From: Pandoraea vervacti
GTDB taxonomy: Bacteria; Pseudomonadota; Gammaproteobacteria; Burkholderiales; Burkholderiaceae
NCBI RefSeq assembly: GCF_000934605.2
Contig: NZ_CP010897.2
Coordinates: 62,001-126,000, forward strand
DNA: 64,000 nt
Direction: 5' to 3'
The notes below the pieces were generated by a model. It did not search any database and was not told where the DNA came from. It saw only the letters and a program-made list of their open reading frames with translations. The translations under genes were made by a program, and so were the position numbers. Of the stretch, positions 18,261-27,740 are shown piece by piece; the stretch's first letter is position 1; every line of letters starts with the position of its first letter.

Positions 18261-18793
18261 GCGGCGGGACCTCCGAAGCAGCAGGCATGCAGCGCCCTGA
18301 CAATGTGGCGCTGGACGGTGGCGATGGAGATGCCGACAGTCTCGGCGATCTCGCGTTGGGCCAGACCGTCGAGTTGCGACAGGAGGAAGACGCGACGCAC
18401 CACAGGCGGCAGGCCGTCGAGGCGGCGGTCGATGTCGATGAGTGTCTGGAGCAGGATCGCGCGGGTTTCCGGGTCGGGCGCGACGGCTTCGGGTTGTGCC
18501 GCAAGCACTTCCAGATACGCGGCTTCGATCTTGCGATGGCGATGCAGATTGGCAACGAGTCCTTGCGCGACGACGGTGAGGAAGGCGCGCGGTTCGCGCG
18601 GGCACACCGGGGTGTCCTTGCTGAGCAGGCGCACGAAGGTGTCGTGTGCGAGGTCGGCGGCGTCGCCGTGGTTGCCGAGCTTGCGTTGCAACCAGTTGCG
18701 CAGCCAGCCGTGGTGATCGTGATAGAGCGCGGCCACGCCGGACGCGTCGGCGCGTGCGTAGTCTTGGCGTCCCCCGTTGTCGTCACGCATCAT
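18257..18793 (-). CDS. ECF sigma factor, FecI type
   Basis: A 178-aa sigma-70 family protein with only regions 2 and 4. Region 2 contains DAADLAHDTFVRLL, and region 4 ends in the helix-turn-helix GLAQREIAETVGISIATVQRHIVRALHACC. It should direct transcription of the receptor gene when the siderophore is bound. The stop overlaps the fecR start. A Fur box lies 56 bp upstream of the ATG, so the unit should be switched on under iron limitation. Either of two adjacent ATG codons (18793 or 18790) could be used. Confidence 0.92.
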   Translation of the reverse strand: MMRDDNGGRQDYARADASGVAALYHDHHGWLRNWLQRKLGNHGDAADLAHDTFVRLLSKDTPVCPREPRAFLTVVAQGLVANLHRHRKIEAAYLEVLAAQPEAVAPDPETRAILLQTLIDIDRRLDGLPPVVRRVFLLSQLDGLAQREIAETVGISIATVQRHIVRALHACCFGGPAA

Positions 18794-18848
18794 GGTCTTG
18801 GCTTGGCTGCATCGGCACGCAACCGTCGCTGATCTAGTCGCTGCTCAG

Positions 18849-18867
18849 GTTAATGATAATCATTCGC
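18849..18867. promoter_or_regulatory. Fur box upstream of sigma factor operon
   Basis: GTTAATGATAATCATTCGC matches the 19-bp Fur consensus GATAATGATAATCATTATC at 16 of 19 positions, with the central 13 bases identical. Its position 56 bp ahead of the sigma factor start fits repression by Fe(II)-Fur. Confidence 0.85.
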
Positions 18868-19007
18868 ATCATATCATGACCTATCGCGCGGTGACGGATG
18901 GAAGACGGGACTGACGAAAACAGCGGGGATCGGGCAATCGGACGATCGGACAATCGATCGGGGGGCCGAAGTGAAGGGCGCACCGGAAAGCGCGGATCGT
19001 GTCGAGA

Positions 19008-19412
19008 TCAGGCGTCGTTCAGCCAGTTTTCCATTTGCAGGCCGGGATAGGCGGCGAAATCACGTTCGTTGTTCGTGACCAGCGTGACGCCGAGCGAGAT
19101 GGCGTGTGAGGCGATCAATTTGTCGAGCTGGTCCTTGCGGCGCTCGCGTGTGGCCTCGCGCACCGGACCGTAGGCCGTGGCGGCGACGGCGTCGAACGGC
19201 AAAACCGGAATATCCTCAACTAATGCCGCAAGATGGTGACGCTCCCGGGCGGGGTTCGCACAGACGGAAACGCCGAACGAAAGCTCCGCAAACGTGATCG
19301 CCGACATCACGACATCGCCTACATGGCACTGCGCAAATCGTTTCGCGACCGCCTCGGGCTGATGCTTCATCAGGTAGATGCAGATGTTGGTGTCCAGCAT
19401 GTAGCGCGCCAT
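19008..19412 (-). CDS. vapC: VapC toxin, PIN-domain ribonuclease
   Basis: A 134-aa PIN-domain protein. Acidic residues that bind Mg/Mn are present: D7 (YMLDTNICIYLM), E43 (TFAELSFGV), D97 (LDKLIASHA) and D118 in TNNERDF. VapC toxins cleave RNA, often initiator tRNA, and are held in check by VapB. Its ATG overlaps the vapB stop by one base (TAATG), the usual toxin-antitoxin coupling. All catalytic residues are intact, so the toxin is probably functional. Confidence 0.93.
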   Translation of the reverse strand: MARYMLDTNICIYLMKHQPEAVAKRFAQCHVGDVVMSAITFAELSFGVSVCANPARERHHLAALVEDIPVLPFDAVAATAYGPVREATRERRKDQLDKLIASHAISLGVTLVTNNERDFAAYPGLQMENWLNDA

Positions 19413-19648
19413 TACAGCGCCTCGCGATCGGACTGTTCCTGATCGCCGCGACCTTCGGCCATGACGTCGTCGCCGAATCGGGCGAACTTGTCGAGCACGC
19501 CGGCGAGCGGGCGGCGGCGCGGTCGAATGCGAATTTCGTCGCCTATGCGCTCGATCTCGAGTTCCAGGTCGGTATTCGCATAAGCCAGTTCGGCAGGAAT
19601 GCGCACGGCTTGCGAATTGCCGTTGCGGAATGCGCGGGTGAAGTGCAT
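19412..19648 (-). CDS. vapB: VapB antitoxin, AbrB/SpoVT fold
   Basis: A 78-aa antitoxin. The N-terminal swapped-hairpin DNA-binding domain is clear in AFRNGNSQAVRIPAELAY, and the acidic and Gln-rich C-terminus would wrap the toxin. The ATG at 19648 begins the family-like sequence and has GGAG in GGGACTCC-complement position nearby. It both neutralises VapC and represses the operon, most likely at the palindrome 54 bp upstream. Confidence 0.92.
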   Translation of the reverse strand: MHFTRAFRNGNSQAVRIPAELAYANTDLELEIERIGDEIRIRPRRRPLAGVLDKFARFGDDVMAEGRGDQEQSDREAL

Positions 19649-19701
19649 GAGGGACTCCAGCAGGAAAGCGTCATGCGAATACTCTAGGCGTTGGCCGGAT
19701 G

Positions 19702-19727
19702 AATGTAAATACATATGTGTGTACATT
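19702..19727. promoter_or_regulatory. Near-perfect palindrome, candidate VapBC operator
   Basis: Outer arms AATGTA and TACATT flank an inner ACATATGT, with 11 of 13 positions of each half matching. It lies 54 bp upstream of vapB in an otherwise GC-rich stretch, where autoregulatory VapBC sites are normally found. The site assignment is inference. Confidence 0.55.
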
Positions 19728-19814
19728 GCGTTGGGAGTGGCTGGGGTGGCCTGGTCGGAGTGAGGCGAGGGCCCCTGGAATTACAACCACCTTCAACATG
19801 GGAATCGATGGATG

Positions 19815-19830
19815 CTGTACAAATATACAG
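19815..19830. promoter_or_regulatory. LexA (SOS) box upstream of uvrA-like gene
   Basis: CTGTACAAATATACAG has the exact CTGT-N8-ACAG form of the proteobacterial LexA box with an AT-rich centre. It is 114 bp upstream of the uvrA-like start codon, so the gene is probably DNA-damage induced. It is also on the far side of the vapB promoter, more than 160 bp from that gene. Confidence 0.75.
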
Positions 19831-19943
19831 TACAATCATCGCGTGCCGGGCGACGCATGAATGCTGCCAGCGACTGTCGTATCGGCCTGATAGAGTAGTT
19901 ACCCCAAGGCGCGTACGCGCTCTCTCGTCTGCCCAGAGACCAA

Positions 19944-22900
19944 GTGGATAAGCCCTCCAAACCCGACCCGTCGGCCAGCCACGCCATTCGTATCCGTGGC
20001 GCTCGCCAGCACAACCTTAAGAACCTCGACGTCGATCTTCAGACCGGCGAGATGACCGTCGTGACCGGCCCATCCGGTTCCGGCAAGTCGAGCCTGGTGT
20101 TCGACACGCTGTTTGCCGAAGGCCAGCGTCGCTACGTCGAGACGTTCAGCGCTTATGCGCGTCAGTTCCTCGATCGCATGGACCGCCCGCAGGTCGACCA
20201 TGTGGAAGGGGTGCCGCCCGCCATCGCCATCGACCAGACCAATCCGGTGCGCAGCTCGCGCTCGACGGTCGGCACGATGACCGAACTCAACGACCACCTC
20301 AAGCTGCTCTTTGCCCGTGCGGCGGCGCTGTTCGATCGTGAGACGGCGCAACCGGTGCGTCACGACACACCCGAGACGATCTACGCCGACCTCATGGCGC
20401 GTACCGCGAAGGACGACCCGCGTCTGGTCGTCACGTTCCCGGTCGAACTGCCCGCGACCGTCACGCCCGACGAAGTCGAACAGTGGCTCTCGGCGTCCGG
20501 CTACACGCGCGTGCAGGCCGAGCGCGAAGTCACGACCGCCGAGGGCACGCGCAAGGTGCTCGACGTCGTTGCCGACCGGTTCCGTTTGCAGAACACGGAG
20601 AAGGCGCGCGCGATGGAAGCCATCGAGTCGTCGCTCAAACGCGGCCGCGCGCGCATGAACGTCTATGTGCTCGCCGAGACGGGCGAGCCGGACATCTGGC
20701 GCTATTCGCAGGACCTGCACTGCCCCGACAGCGATCTGCACTACGCCGACCCGCAACCGGCGCTCTTCTCGTTCAATTCCGCATACGGCGCCTGCGAGGC
20801 CTGCCGCGGTTTCGGTCGGGTGATCGGCGTCGATCTGGGATTGGTGATTCCCGATGAGCGCAAAACGCTGCGTGGCGGTGCCGTCAAGACCATTCAGACG
20901 CCCGCGTGGAAAGAGATCCAGGACGACCTGCTCGAGTACGCCGGCAAGGCCGGGATTCCGCGCGACACCCCCTGGTCGAAGCTCTCGCCCGAGCATCGCG
21001 AGTGGGTCATCGAAGGCGACCCGGACTGGAAGGGCGAGTGGAACAAGCAGTGGTACGGCATTCGTCGCTTCTTCGGCTACCTCGAGTCGAAGGCGTACAA
21101 GATGCACATTCGCGTGCTGCTCTCGAAGTACCGCAGCTACACCACGTGCGAGACCTGTGGCGGGGCGCGCCTGAAGACGGAGGGGCTGCTGTGGCGTCTG
21201 GGCTCGAAGGAGAATGCCGACGCTGTGCTGCCGCCTGCTCAACGCTTCATGCCGCGCGGCGTGTCGTGGTCGCGCGAACAGCTCGAAGCGCTGCCCGGGC
21301 TGACCATGCACGATCTGATGCTCATGCCGATCACGCGCGTGCGCCAGTTTTTCGATTCGCTCACGCTGCCCTCCAGCCTGCTCGACGATGCGCTCAAGCT
21401 GTTGCAGGAGGAAGTCGGCACGCGCCTGAAGTACCTTTGCGACGTCGGCATCGGCTACCTCACGCTCGATCGCCAGAGTCGTACGCTTTCAGGCGGCGAG
21501 GTGCAGCGTATCAACCTGACGACGGCCCTTGGCACGTCGCTCGTCAATACGCTGTTCGTTCTCGACGAGCCGAGCATCGGCCTGCACCCTCGCGATATGG
21601 ACCGTATCGTGGCCGCCATGCATCGACTGCGTGACGCCGGCAATACGCTTGTCGTCGTGGAGCACGACCCCGCGGTGATGCTTGCGGCGGACCGTGTGAT
21701 CGACATGGGGCCCGGCCCGGGCGAGCGCGGCGGTCAGATCGTGTTCGACGGCACGCCGGAGGAAGTGCGCCAGGCCGACACGCTCACGGGCAGCTATCTC
21801 GGCGGACGCAAGCACGTGGCCAACGCCTCGAACTGGCGTGCGCGTCCGGTCGATGACGCGACACCGCGTCTCACCCTGACCGGCGCGCGCGAGCACAACC
21901 TCAAGCACGTCGACGTCGACATTCCGCTGGGACGCCTCGTGTGCGTGACAGGTGTGTCCGGTTCCGGCAAGTCGACGTTGGTGCAGGACATTCTGAATCC
22001 TGCGCTGGCGCGTCACTTCGGGGACCCGACCGAAGCCCCGGGCGCGCACGACGAATTGATCGGCGCCGAGCAGTTGTCGGGCGTCGTGTTCGTCGACCAG
22101 TCGCCCATCGGCAAGACGGCGCGCTCGAACCCGGCGAGTTATGTCGGCGCGTTCGACGAGATTCGCAAACTGTTCGCGGCCGAACCGGTGGCGCTCCAAC
22201 GTGGCTACAACGCCAGCACGTTCAGCTTCAACTCCGGCAATGGCCGCTGTCCGACTTGCGGCGGCTCGGGCTTCGAGCACGTGGAAATGCAGTTCCTGAG
22301 CGACGTGTATCTGCGTTGCCCGGACTGCGACGGCAAGCGTTATCGCGCGGAAGTGCTGGACGTGAAGATTCAACGCGCGGTGCCGGGCGAAGCGATGCGC
22401 GAACTGAGCGTATCGGATGTCCTCGAGCTCACCGTCAACGAAGCCGTGAAGCTGTTCTCGTCGGATCGCGACGTGCTGCGCGTGTTGCAGCCCATCGTCG
22501 ATGTCGGTCTCGAGTACGTGAAGCTGGGCCAGCCCGTGCCAACGCTTTCGGGCGGCGAAGCGCAGCGCCTGAAGCTCGCTGGCTTCCTCGCGGAAGCGGC
22601 GCAGAAGAAGACCGCGAGCGGCCAGAAGGTGGCCCATCGCGGACGCCTGTTCATCTTCGACGAACCGACCACTGGTCTGCACTTCGACGACATCGCCAAA
22701 CTGATGCGCGCGTTCGGCAAGCTGCTCGACGGCGGCAACTCGCTGCTCGTCATCGAACACAATCTGGACGTGGTGCGCGCGGCAGACTGGATCATCGATC
22801 TGGGGCCGGAAGGCGGCGAAGGCGGGGGTGAAGTGCTGTGCGCCGGCACGCTCGCGCAAGTCGTGGCGTGCGAGGGCTCGCACACCGGGCGCGCGCTCGC

Positions 22901-25889
22901 CGATTACGAACGCACGGTGGTGGGACCTGCGCAGGCGGTGGCGTCGGGCATGGCTGGCGGTGACGCCGGCATGCCGCTGCAAACCGCCTTGCGTGCGGCG
23001 CGTACCGCACGCATGCCCGGCATGCCCGGCATGCCCGCCGGCGGCAACGACATTCGGATCGTCAATGCGCGCGAACACAACCTCAAGTCGCTCGATGTGT
23101 CCATTCCACGCGGCAAGTTCAGCGTGATCACCGGCGTGTCCGGCTCGGGCAAGTCGACGCTTGCGTTCGACATCCTGTTCAACGAAGGTCAGCGCCGTTA
23201 CCTCGAATCGCTCAACGCCTACGCGCGCTCCATCGTGCAGCCGGCGGGACGCCCGGAAGTCGACGCGGTCTATGGCATTCCGCCGACGGTCGCCATCGAG
23301 CAGCGTCTGTCGCGTGGCGGGCGCAAGAGTACGGTCGCGACGACCACGGAAGTCTGGCACTTCCTGCGTCTGCTGTACGTGAAGCTTGGCATTCAGCATT
23401 GCATCCACGACGGCGCGCCGGTCACCGCGCAGAGTCCCGATTCGATCGTCGCGCAGTTGATGCGCGACCGACGGGGGCAGCACGTCGGGCTGCTCGCGCC
23501 ACTCGTCGTCGGACGCAAGGGGATCTATACCGATCTGGCGAAGTGGGCCAAGGCGCGCGGGCATTCGCACCTGCGGGTGGACGGCGTGTTCCTGCCCGTC
23601 GATCCGTGGCCGAAGCTCGATCGCTTTCGCGAACACACCATCGAATTGCCGGTCGGCGACGTGGTGGTCACGCCCGAGAACGAAGGGTTGCTGCGCACGC
23701 TGCTCGCGGCGGCGCTGGAACTGGGCAAGGGGGTGATGCATCTGCTCGCACCGCTCGATGGCCTGGGCGACACCATGAGCGACGAGCAGCCGGGCGAAGG
23801 CGTGGGCGAGATCGAGGTGTTTTCGGTCAAGCGCGCGTGTCCGGTGTGCGGTACGAGCTACCCGGACCTCGATCCGCGCATGTTCTCGTTCAATAGCAAA
23901 CACGGCTGGTGTACGACTTGCGTGGGTACCGGACTGGCGCTTACGCGCGAGCAGCGCGAAGCGTTCGACGATACGGTGCTCAATCAGGACAATCGCGGGC
24001 GCGAACATGCCTTGCCGTCGCAGGACCAGGAGCCGGAAGACGTGGGGGATCAGCCGTGTCCGGACTGTCATGGTGCGCGTCTGAATAACGTCGCGCGGGC
24101 GGTGACGTTTGACGAGCACGCCATTTCCGACGTGGCCCAATGGACCGTGACGGATACGCGTGAGTGGATTCAGGGGCTCGAGCTGACGGGGCGCGAGGCG
24201 AGCATTGCACGCGATCTGATCAGCGAGATTCAGGGGCGTCTCGAGTTTCTGGAGGAAGTGGGTCTGGGCTACCTCACGCTCGACCGCGCGGCACCCACGC
24301 TCTCGGGCGGTGAGTCGCAACGCATTCGACTCGCGGCACAGCTCGGCAGCAATTTGCAGGGCGTTTGCTACGTACTGGACGAGCCGACCATCGGTCTGCA
24401 TCCGCGCGATAACGGCATTCTGCTCGGCGCGTTGCGCAAGCTCGGCGATCAGGGCAACACGCTGGTCGTCGTCGAGCATGACGAAGACACGATTCGCCGC
24501 GCCGATCACATCATCGATATTGGACCGGGCGCGGGCAAGCGCGGCGGCACGCTCGTCGCGCAGGGCAACGTGGCAGACCTTGCGTCCCATCCCGACTCGC
24601 TCACCGGCAAGTTTCTCGCGCATCCGTTGCAACACCCGATTCAACCGCGCCGCGAAGTCGTGGCGCCGGCGAAGGGCGCCGAGGCGGTGCCGCCGCATTG
24701 GCTGACGGTGCATGGCGCCACGCTGCACAACCTGAAGAACGTGACGGCGTCGTTGCCGCTCGCCCGCCTCACGGCAATCACCGGCGTGTCGGGGTCGGGA
24801 AAGTCGACGCTTGCGCGCGACGTGCTGATGACGAACCTGCTCGATGCCGTGGGCCGTTCCGTATTGTCTTCGCCGGCCGAACGTCGGGCGCGCAAAGGCA
24901 CCGTGCGTCATGCGGTCAAGGCCGATGGCAAGCCGCGCGCGAAGTCGGAGGCCCCGGCAGAACCGCGCCGTGCGGTGGTGCATGCCTGGCATGGCTGCGA
25001 GTCGGTGACCGGCTGGGAGACGATCGATCGTGTCCTCGAAGTCGATCAGACGCCGATCGGCAAGACGCCGCGTTCATGCCCGGCAACGTACATCGGCTTC
25101 TGGGATACGATCCGCCGGTTGTTTGCCGATACGCTCGAAGCGCGAGCTCGTGGTTATTCGGCGTCGCGCTTCTCCTTCAATACCGGGGAAGGCCGCTGCC
25201 CGGCGTGCGAGGGACAGGGGGTGCGCACCATCGGCATGAGTTTCCTCGCGGACGTGAAGGTATTGTGCGACGTCTGCCACGGACAGCGTTTCAATGCCGA
25301 GACGCTGGCGGTCACCTGGCGCGGCAAGAGCATTGGCGACGTGCTGACCATGGAAGTGGACGAAGCCGTCGAGTTCTTCGCATCGATGCCGAGTATTGCG
25401 CATCCGCTGCAATTGATGAAGGACGTCGGACTTGGCTATCTCACGTTGGGGCAGCCATCGCCGACGCTCTCGGGCGGCGAAGCGCAGCGTATCAAGCTGG
25501 TGACGGAGTTGACCAAGGTGCGCGACGACATTACGCGTCGCGGCCAGAAGTCGCCGCACACGCTATATGTGCTCGACGAGCCGACCGTCGGTCTGCACAT
25601 GGCCGATGTGGCGCGTCTCATCAACGTGCTGCATCGGTTGGTGAACGGTGGACATACGGTCGTCGTCATCGAGCACAACCTCGATGTGATTGCCGAGGCC
25701 GACTGGATCGTCGACATGGGACCGGAAGGGGGCAAGGACGGTGGGACCGTTGTCGCTGCGACATCGCCCGATGTGCTGGCAACGGTGAAGGCGAGCCACA
25801 CCGGGATCGCACTCAAACCCGTGTTGGCGCAAACGGCCGCCACGGGCGCGACGGTGGTGACACCGGAGGATGCCGTCACAGCGAAGTAG
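19944..25889 (+). CDS. uvrA: Double-length UvrA-family excinuclease subunit (four ABC ATPase cores)
   Basis: The 1981-aa product is about twice the usual UvrA (about 950 aa). Two complete UvrA-like halves are joined by a linker near residue 1035 that contains a MPGMPGMP repeat. Walker A motifs are at about 42 (GPSGSGKSS), 670, 1064 and 1613 (GVSGSGKST); ABC signatures LSGGExQR are at about 515, 868, 1452 and 1842, each followed by a DEP-GLH Walker B. CxxC zinc-finger pairs occur near 284/402, 769/792, 1299-1372 and 1752/1775. UvrA scans DNA for lesions and loads UvrB. Fused forms are known from Burkholderiales beside a normal uvrA; whether this one works in repair or in antibiotic or lesion protection is not settled. 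The start is GTG, and a LexA box lies upstream. Confidence 0.9.
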   Translation: MDKPSKPDPSASHAIRIRGARQHNLKNLDVDLQTGEMTVVTGPSGSGKSSLVFDTLFAEGQRRYVETFSAYARQFLDRMDRPQVDHVEGVPPAIAIDQTNPVRSSRSTVGTMTELNDHLKLLFARAAALFDRETAQPVRHDTPETIYADLMARTAKDDPRLVVTFPVELPATVTPDEVEQWLSASGYTRVQAEREVTTAEGTRKVLDVVADRFRLQNTEKARAMEAIESSLKRGRARMNVYVLAETGEPDIWRYSQDLHCPDSDLHYADPQPALFSFNSAYGACEACRGFGRVIGVDLGLVIPDERKTLRGGAVKTIQTPAWKEIQDDLLEYAGKAGIPRDTPWSKLSPEHREWVIEGDPDWKGEWNKQWYGIRRFFGYLESKAYKMHIRVLLSKYRSYTTCETCGGARLKTEGLLWRLGSKENADAVLPPAQRFMPRGVSWSREQLEALPGLTMHDLMLMPITRVRQFFDSLTLPSSLLDDALKLLQEEVGTRLKYLCDVGIGYLTLDRQSRTLSGGEVQRINLTTALGTSLVNTLFVLDEPSIGLHPRDMDRIVAAMHRLRDAGNTLVVVEHDPAVMLAADRVIDMGPGPGERGGQIVFDGTPEEVRQADTLTGSYLGGRKHVANASNWRARPVDDATPRLTLTGAREHNLKHVDVDIPLGRLVCVTGVSGSGKSTLVQDILNPALARHFGDPTEAPGAHDELIGAEQLSGVVFVDQSPIGKTARSNPASYVGAFDEIRKLFAAEPVALQRGYNASTFSFNSGNGRCPTCGGSGFEHVEMQFLSDVYLRCPDCDGKRYRAEVLDVKIQRAVPGEAMRELSVSDVLELTVNEAVKLFSSDRDVLRVLQPIVDVGLEYVKLGQPVPTLSGGEAQRLKLAGFLAEAAQKKTASGQKVAHRGRLFIFDEPTTGLHFDDIAKLMRAFGKLLDGGNSLLVIEHNLDVVRAADWIIDLGPEGGEGGGEVLCAGTLAQVVACEGSHTGRALADYERTVVGPAQAVASGMAGGDAGMPLQTALRAARTARMPGMPGMPAGGNDIRIVNAREHNLKSLDVSIPRGKFSVITGVSGSGKSTLAFDILFNEGQRRYLESLNAYARSIVQPAGRPEVDAVYGIPPTVAIEQRLSRGGRKSTVATTTEVWHFLRLLYVKLGIQHCIHDGAPVTAQSPDSIVAQLMRDRRGQHVGLLAPLVVGRKGIYTDLAKWAKARGHSHLRVDGVFLPVDPWPKLDRFREHTIELPVGDVVVTPENEGLLRTLLAAALELGKGVMHLLAPLDGLGDTMSDEQPGEGVGEIEVFSVKRACPVCGTSYPDLDPRMFSFNSKHGWCTTCVGTGLALTREQREAFDDTVLNQDNRGREHALPSQDQEPEDVGDQPCPDCHGARLNNVARAVTFDEHAISDVAQWTVTDTREWIQGLELTGREASIARDLISEIQGRLEFLEEVGLGYLTLDRAAPTLSGGESQRIRLAAQLGSNLQGVCYVLDEPTIGLHPRDNGILLGALRKLGDQGNTLVVVEHDEDTIRRADHIIDIGPGAGKRGGTLVAQGNVADLASHPDSLTGKFLAHPLQHPIQPRREVVAPAKGAEAVPPHWLTVHGATLHNLKNVTASLPLARLTAITGVSGSGKSTLARDVLMTNLLDAVGRSVLSSPAERRARKGTVRHAVKADGKPRAKSEAPAEPRRAVVHAWHGCESVTGWETIDRVLEVDQTPIGKTPRSCPATYIGFWDTIRRLFADTLEARARGYSASRFSFNTGEGRCPACEGQGVRTIGMSFLADVKVLCDVCHGQRFNAETLAVTWRGKSIGDVLTMEVDEAVEFFASMPSIAHPLQLMKDVGLGYLTLGQPSPTLSGGEAQRIKLVTELTKVRDDITRRGQKSPHTLYVLDEPTVGLHMADVARLINVLHRLVNGGHTVVVIEHNLDVIAEADWIVDMGPEGGKDGGTVVAATSPDVLATVKASHTGIALKPVLAQTAATGATVVTPEDAVTAK

Positions 25890-25970
25890 CAAGTAGGGCG
25901 CCAATCGATCCACGCCTGCGCCGGGCGTCGCCAACGGCCCGGCAAGGCGGTCCGCCATCGGCGCCACCAG

Positions 25971-26097
<127 letters not shown>

Positions 26098-26239
26098 CGG
26101 CATGCGCGAGCTGCGCCGTCATCGACCTGCCCGGCCGAGGATGTCCGGTCACCCTTCGGGACGCCCGACGACGGCGTCCCGCGTTCATTTCTGCGCGTGA
26201 ATCCCTGCGTCGTGACACTTGCCCACGTCTTTGCACATA

Positions 26240-27490
26240 GACGTTTCAGCCCGCATCGTCCCGTCATCGCTTGGGGAGATACCGTCTTGCCCGTCAAGCG
26301 ATTGCGACGTAGTTCGCCCGATAAGGCTGTCGTGTCTTCAGAACGCCGAAACACAGATGCACAAGCTTACGCATTGCAGCGCCGAGTATAGACATGGTGG
26401 ATTTGCCACGCGCTGCCAAGCGTTCACACAATGCCTTGATGTGGGGGTTATAGCGTTTAGCGACGACGGCCGCCATGTAGAGAGTTGCCCGTACCTTGGG
26501 CGGCCCGGCCTTCGATAAACGTGAAGGGCCCTGGATCGACGATCCCGACTGCCTCTGCACCGGCACCAGGCCGAGATACGCCGCAAGTTGTTCTGCAGAA
26601 TCGAAGTGGCGCGCGTGCATGATGGCAAGCAGCGTGCGGCCTACCTGAGGGCCAACTGCCGGGATACTTTGCAGCAACATCAAGTTTGCTTTAAGGCCCG
26701 GATGGGCAGCAATGTGATCATCGATCTCGCGTTGCAGGCTGGCTAAATGGCGCTCCAAAAACTCGATCGTCTCGAGAATCGAATGCAGGACTAGCGCCGT
26801 TGGAGCCGTGATTTCCGCTTTCTCATGCCGGTTGCGCTCACGCTGAAGATCTTGTGCAAGCGCTTCACGGCGCGCCATCAGTGCTTGAAGTATGCGAGCC
26901 TCGGGCGCTGGAGGACTCCAGCGCATTGGCCGTGCGTGCATCGCAAAGCGCGCTAACACGTGGCTGTCTACAATGTCGTTCTTCGTGCGCACGCCCATTC
27001 CGGTCGCAAAAGCACGCACCTGCGCAGGATTAACGACAGACACGGAGAGCCCGGCATCGTGCAGGCCACACGCGGCCATCTCGTGATAGACGCCGGTACC
27101 TTCGAGCGCGACATGTACGTGGCTCGGCTCGGTGTGTCTCTTGCCCAACCAGCCCAACAGATCGGTTAGGCCGGCGCGGCTATTGGCAACAACCTTCGTA
27201 CTACGCTTGCCGTTTGTCATGTCCAGCAGGCAGCAATCCAGCTTGGCTTTGGCAACATCAATACCGAGGTAGAACATCAATTTGATCCTTAATCGAGGAA
27301 TCAATACCAACTCACCCACTTGCCTTGTACATACAGGGTCCACGCCCTTGGCTACCGTTCAGTGTCTGTGCTGGTGAGGGCGAGGCGAAGGGCATTATCT
27401 CCACAGCAAGGTCCAAGCCTTCAGGCTCCAAACATGCTCACTTCACCTCATGTGACGGTAGCTAACCATCACGAAGACGAAGATACAAGG
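26240..27490 (-). mobile_element. IS110/IS1111-type insertion sequence (second element; ends approximate)
   Basis: The extent is estimated from the transposase and from base composition. To the right of about 27490 the DNA turns abruptly AT-rich; to the left, 26240-26290 shows CTTGACGGGC-like sequence common at IS110 ends. No terminal inverted repeat or target duplication was found by eye. The roughly 200 bp upstream of the transposase (27278-27480) has no coding frame and could encode the guide RNA. Confidence 0.45.
26294..27277 (-). CDS. IS110/IS1111-family transposase (second element)
   Basis: A 327-aa transposase with the DEDD domain first (MFYLGIDVAKAKLDCCLLD, then EGTGVYHE and the acidic region TKNDIVDSHVLARFA). 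The transposase_20 domain contains LLQSIPAVGPQVGRTLLA and the serine segment QRQSGSSIQGPSRLSKAGPPKVRATLY. The ATG at 27277 is fixed by an AAGGA ribosome site and the family start. It is clearly different from the first IS110 enzyme in this window, so the two are separate subgroups rather than copies. It appears intact. Confidence 0.92.
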   Translation of the reverse strand: MFYLGIDVAKAKLDCCLLDMTNGKRSTKVVANSRAGLTDLLGWLGKRHTEPSHVHVALEGTGVYHEMAACGLHDAGLSVSVVNPAQVRAFATGMGVRTKNDIVDSHVLARFAMHARPMRWSPPAPEARILQALMARREALAQDLQRERNRHEKAEITAPTALVLHSILETIEFLERHLASLQREIDDHIAAHPGLKANLMLLQSIPAVGPQVGRTLLAIMHARHFDSAEQLAAYLGLVPVQRQSGSSIQGPSRLSKAGPPKVRATLYMAAVVAKRYNPHIKALCERLAARGKSTMSILGAAMRKLVHLCFGVLKTRQPYRANYVAIA

Positions 27491-27617
27491 CTCCGAAATA
27501 AAAATATATAGAAAATATACGATCGATTTTTAGCGTTTACGGACGTTCTGATCAGTGTGTGTGCTCACTTCTTGCTAATGCCTTGTCTTTCGCCGGTCTA
27601 CCGAAATATTTCCAATT

Positions 27618-27641
27618 ATTTCTAAATCGGAAATTAGAAAT
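27618..27641. promoter_or_regulatory. AT-rich inverted repeat upstream of small secreted protein
   Basis: Perfect 8-bp arms ATTTCTAA and TTAGAAAT are separated by 8 bp, 100 bp ahead of the DUF4148 gene. It sits in a strikingly AT-rich segment (about 27490-27740) in a GC-rich genome. It could be an operator or the site of a nucleoid protein such as H-NS; no gene is present in 27278-27740. Confidence 0.4.
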
Positions 27642-27740
27642 AGACAATTATCGACTTTATTGCGATTGATGCGAGCAATAGACTGCAACTGTCGACGATG
27701 AATTGAACATCGCCTCTTTCAAACAGACAGGAGCATCATC

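Noticed and set aside
21489..24992. A very long open frame (over 1100 codons) on the minus strand inside the uvrA-like gene
   Set aside because: It is a by-product of high GC at third positions in the real gene on the plus strand; the product is Arg/His-rich with no domain.
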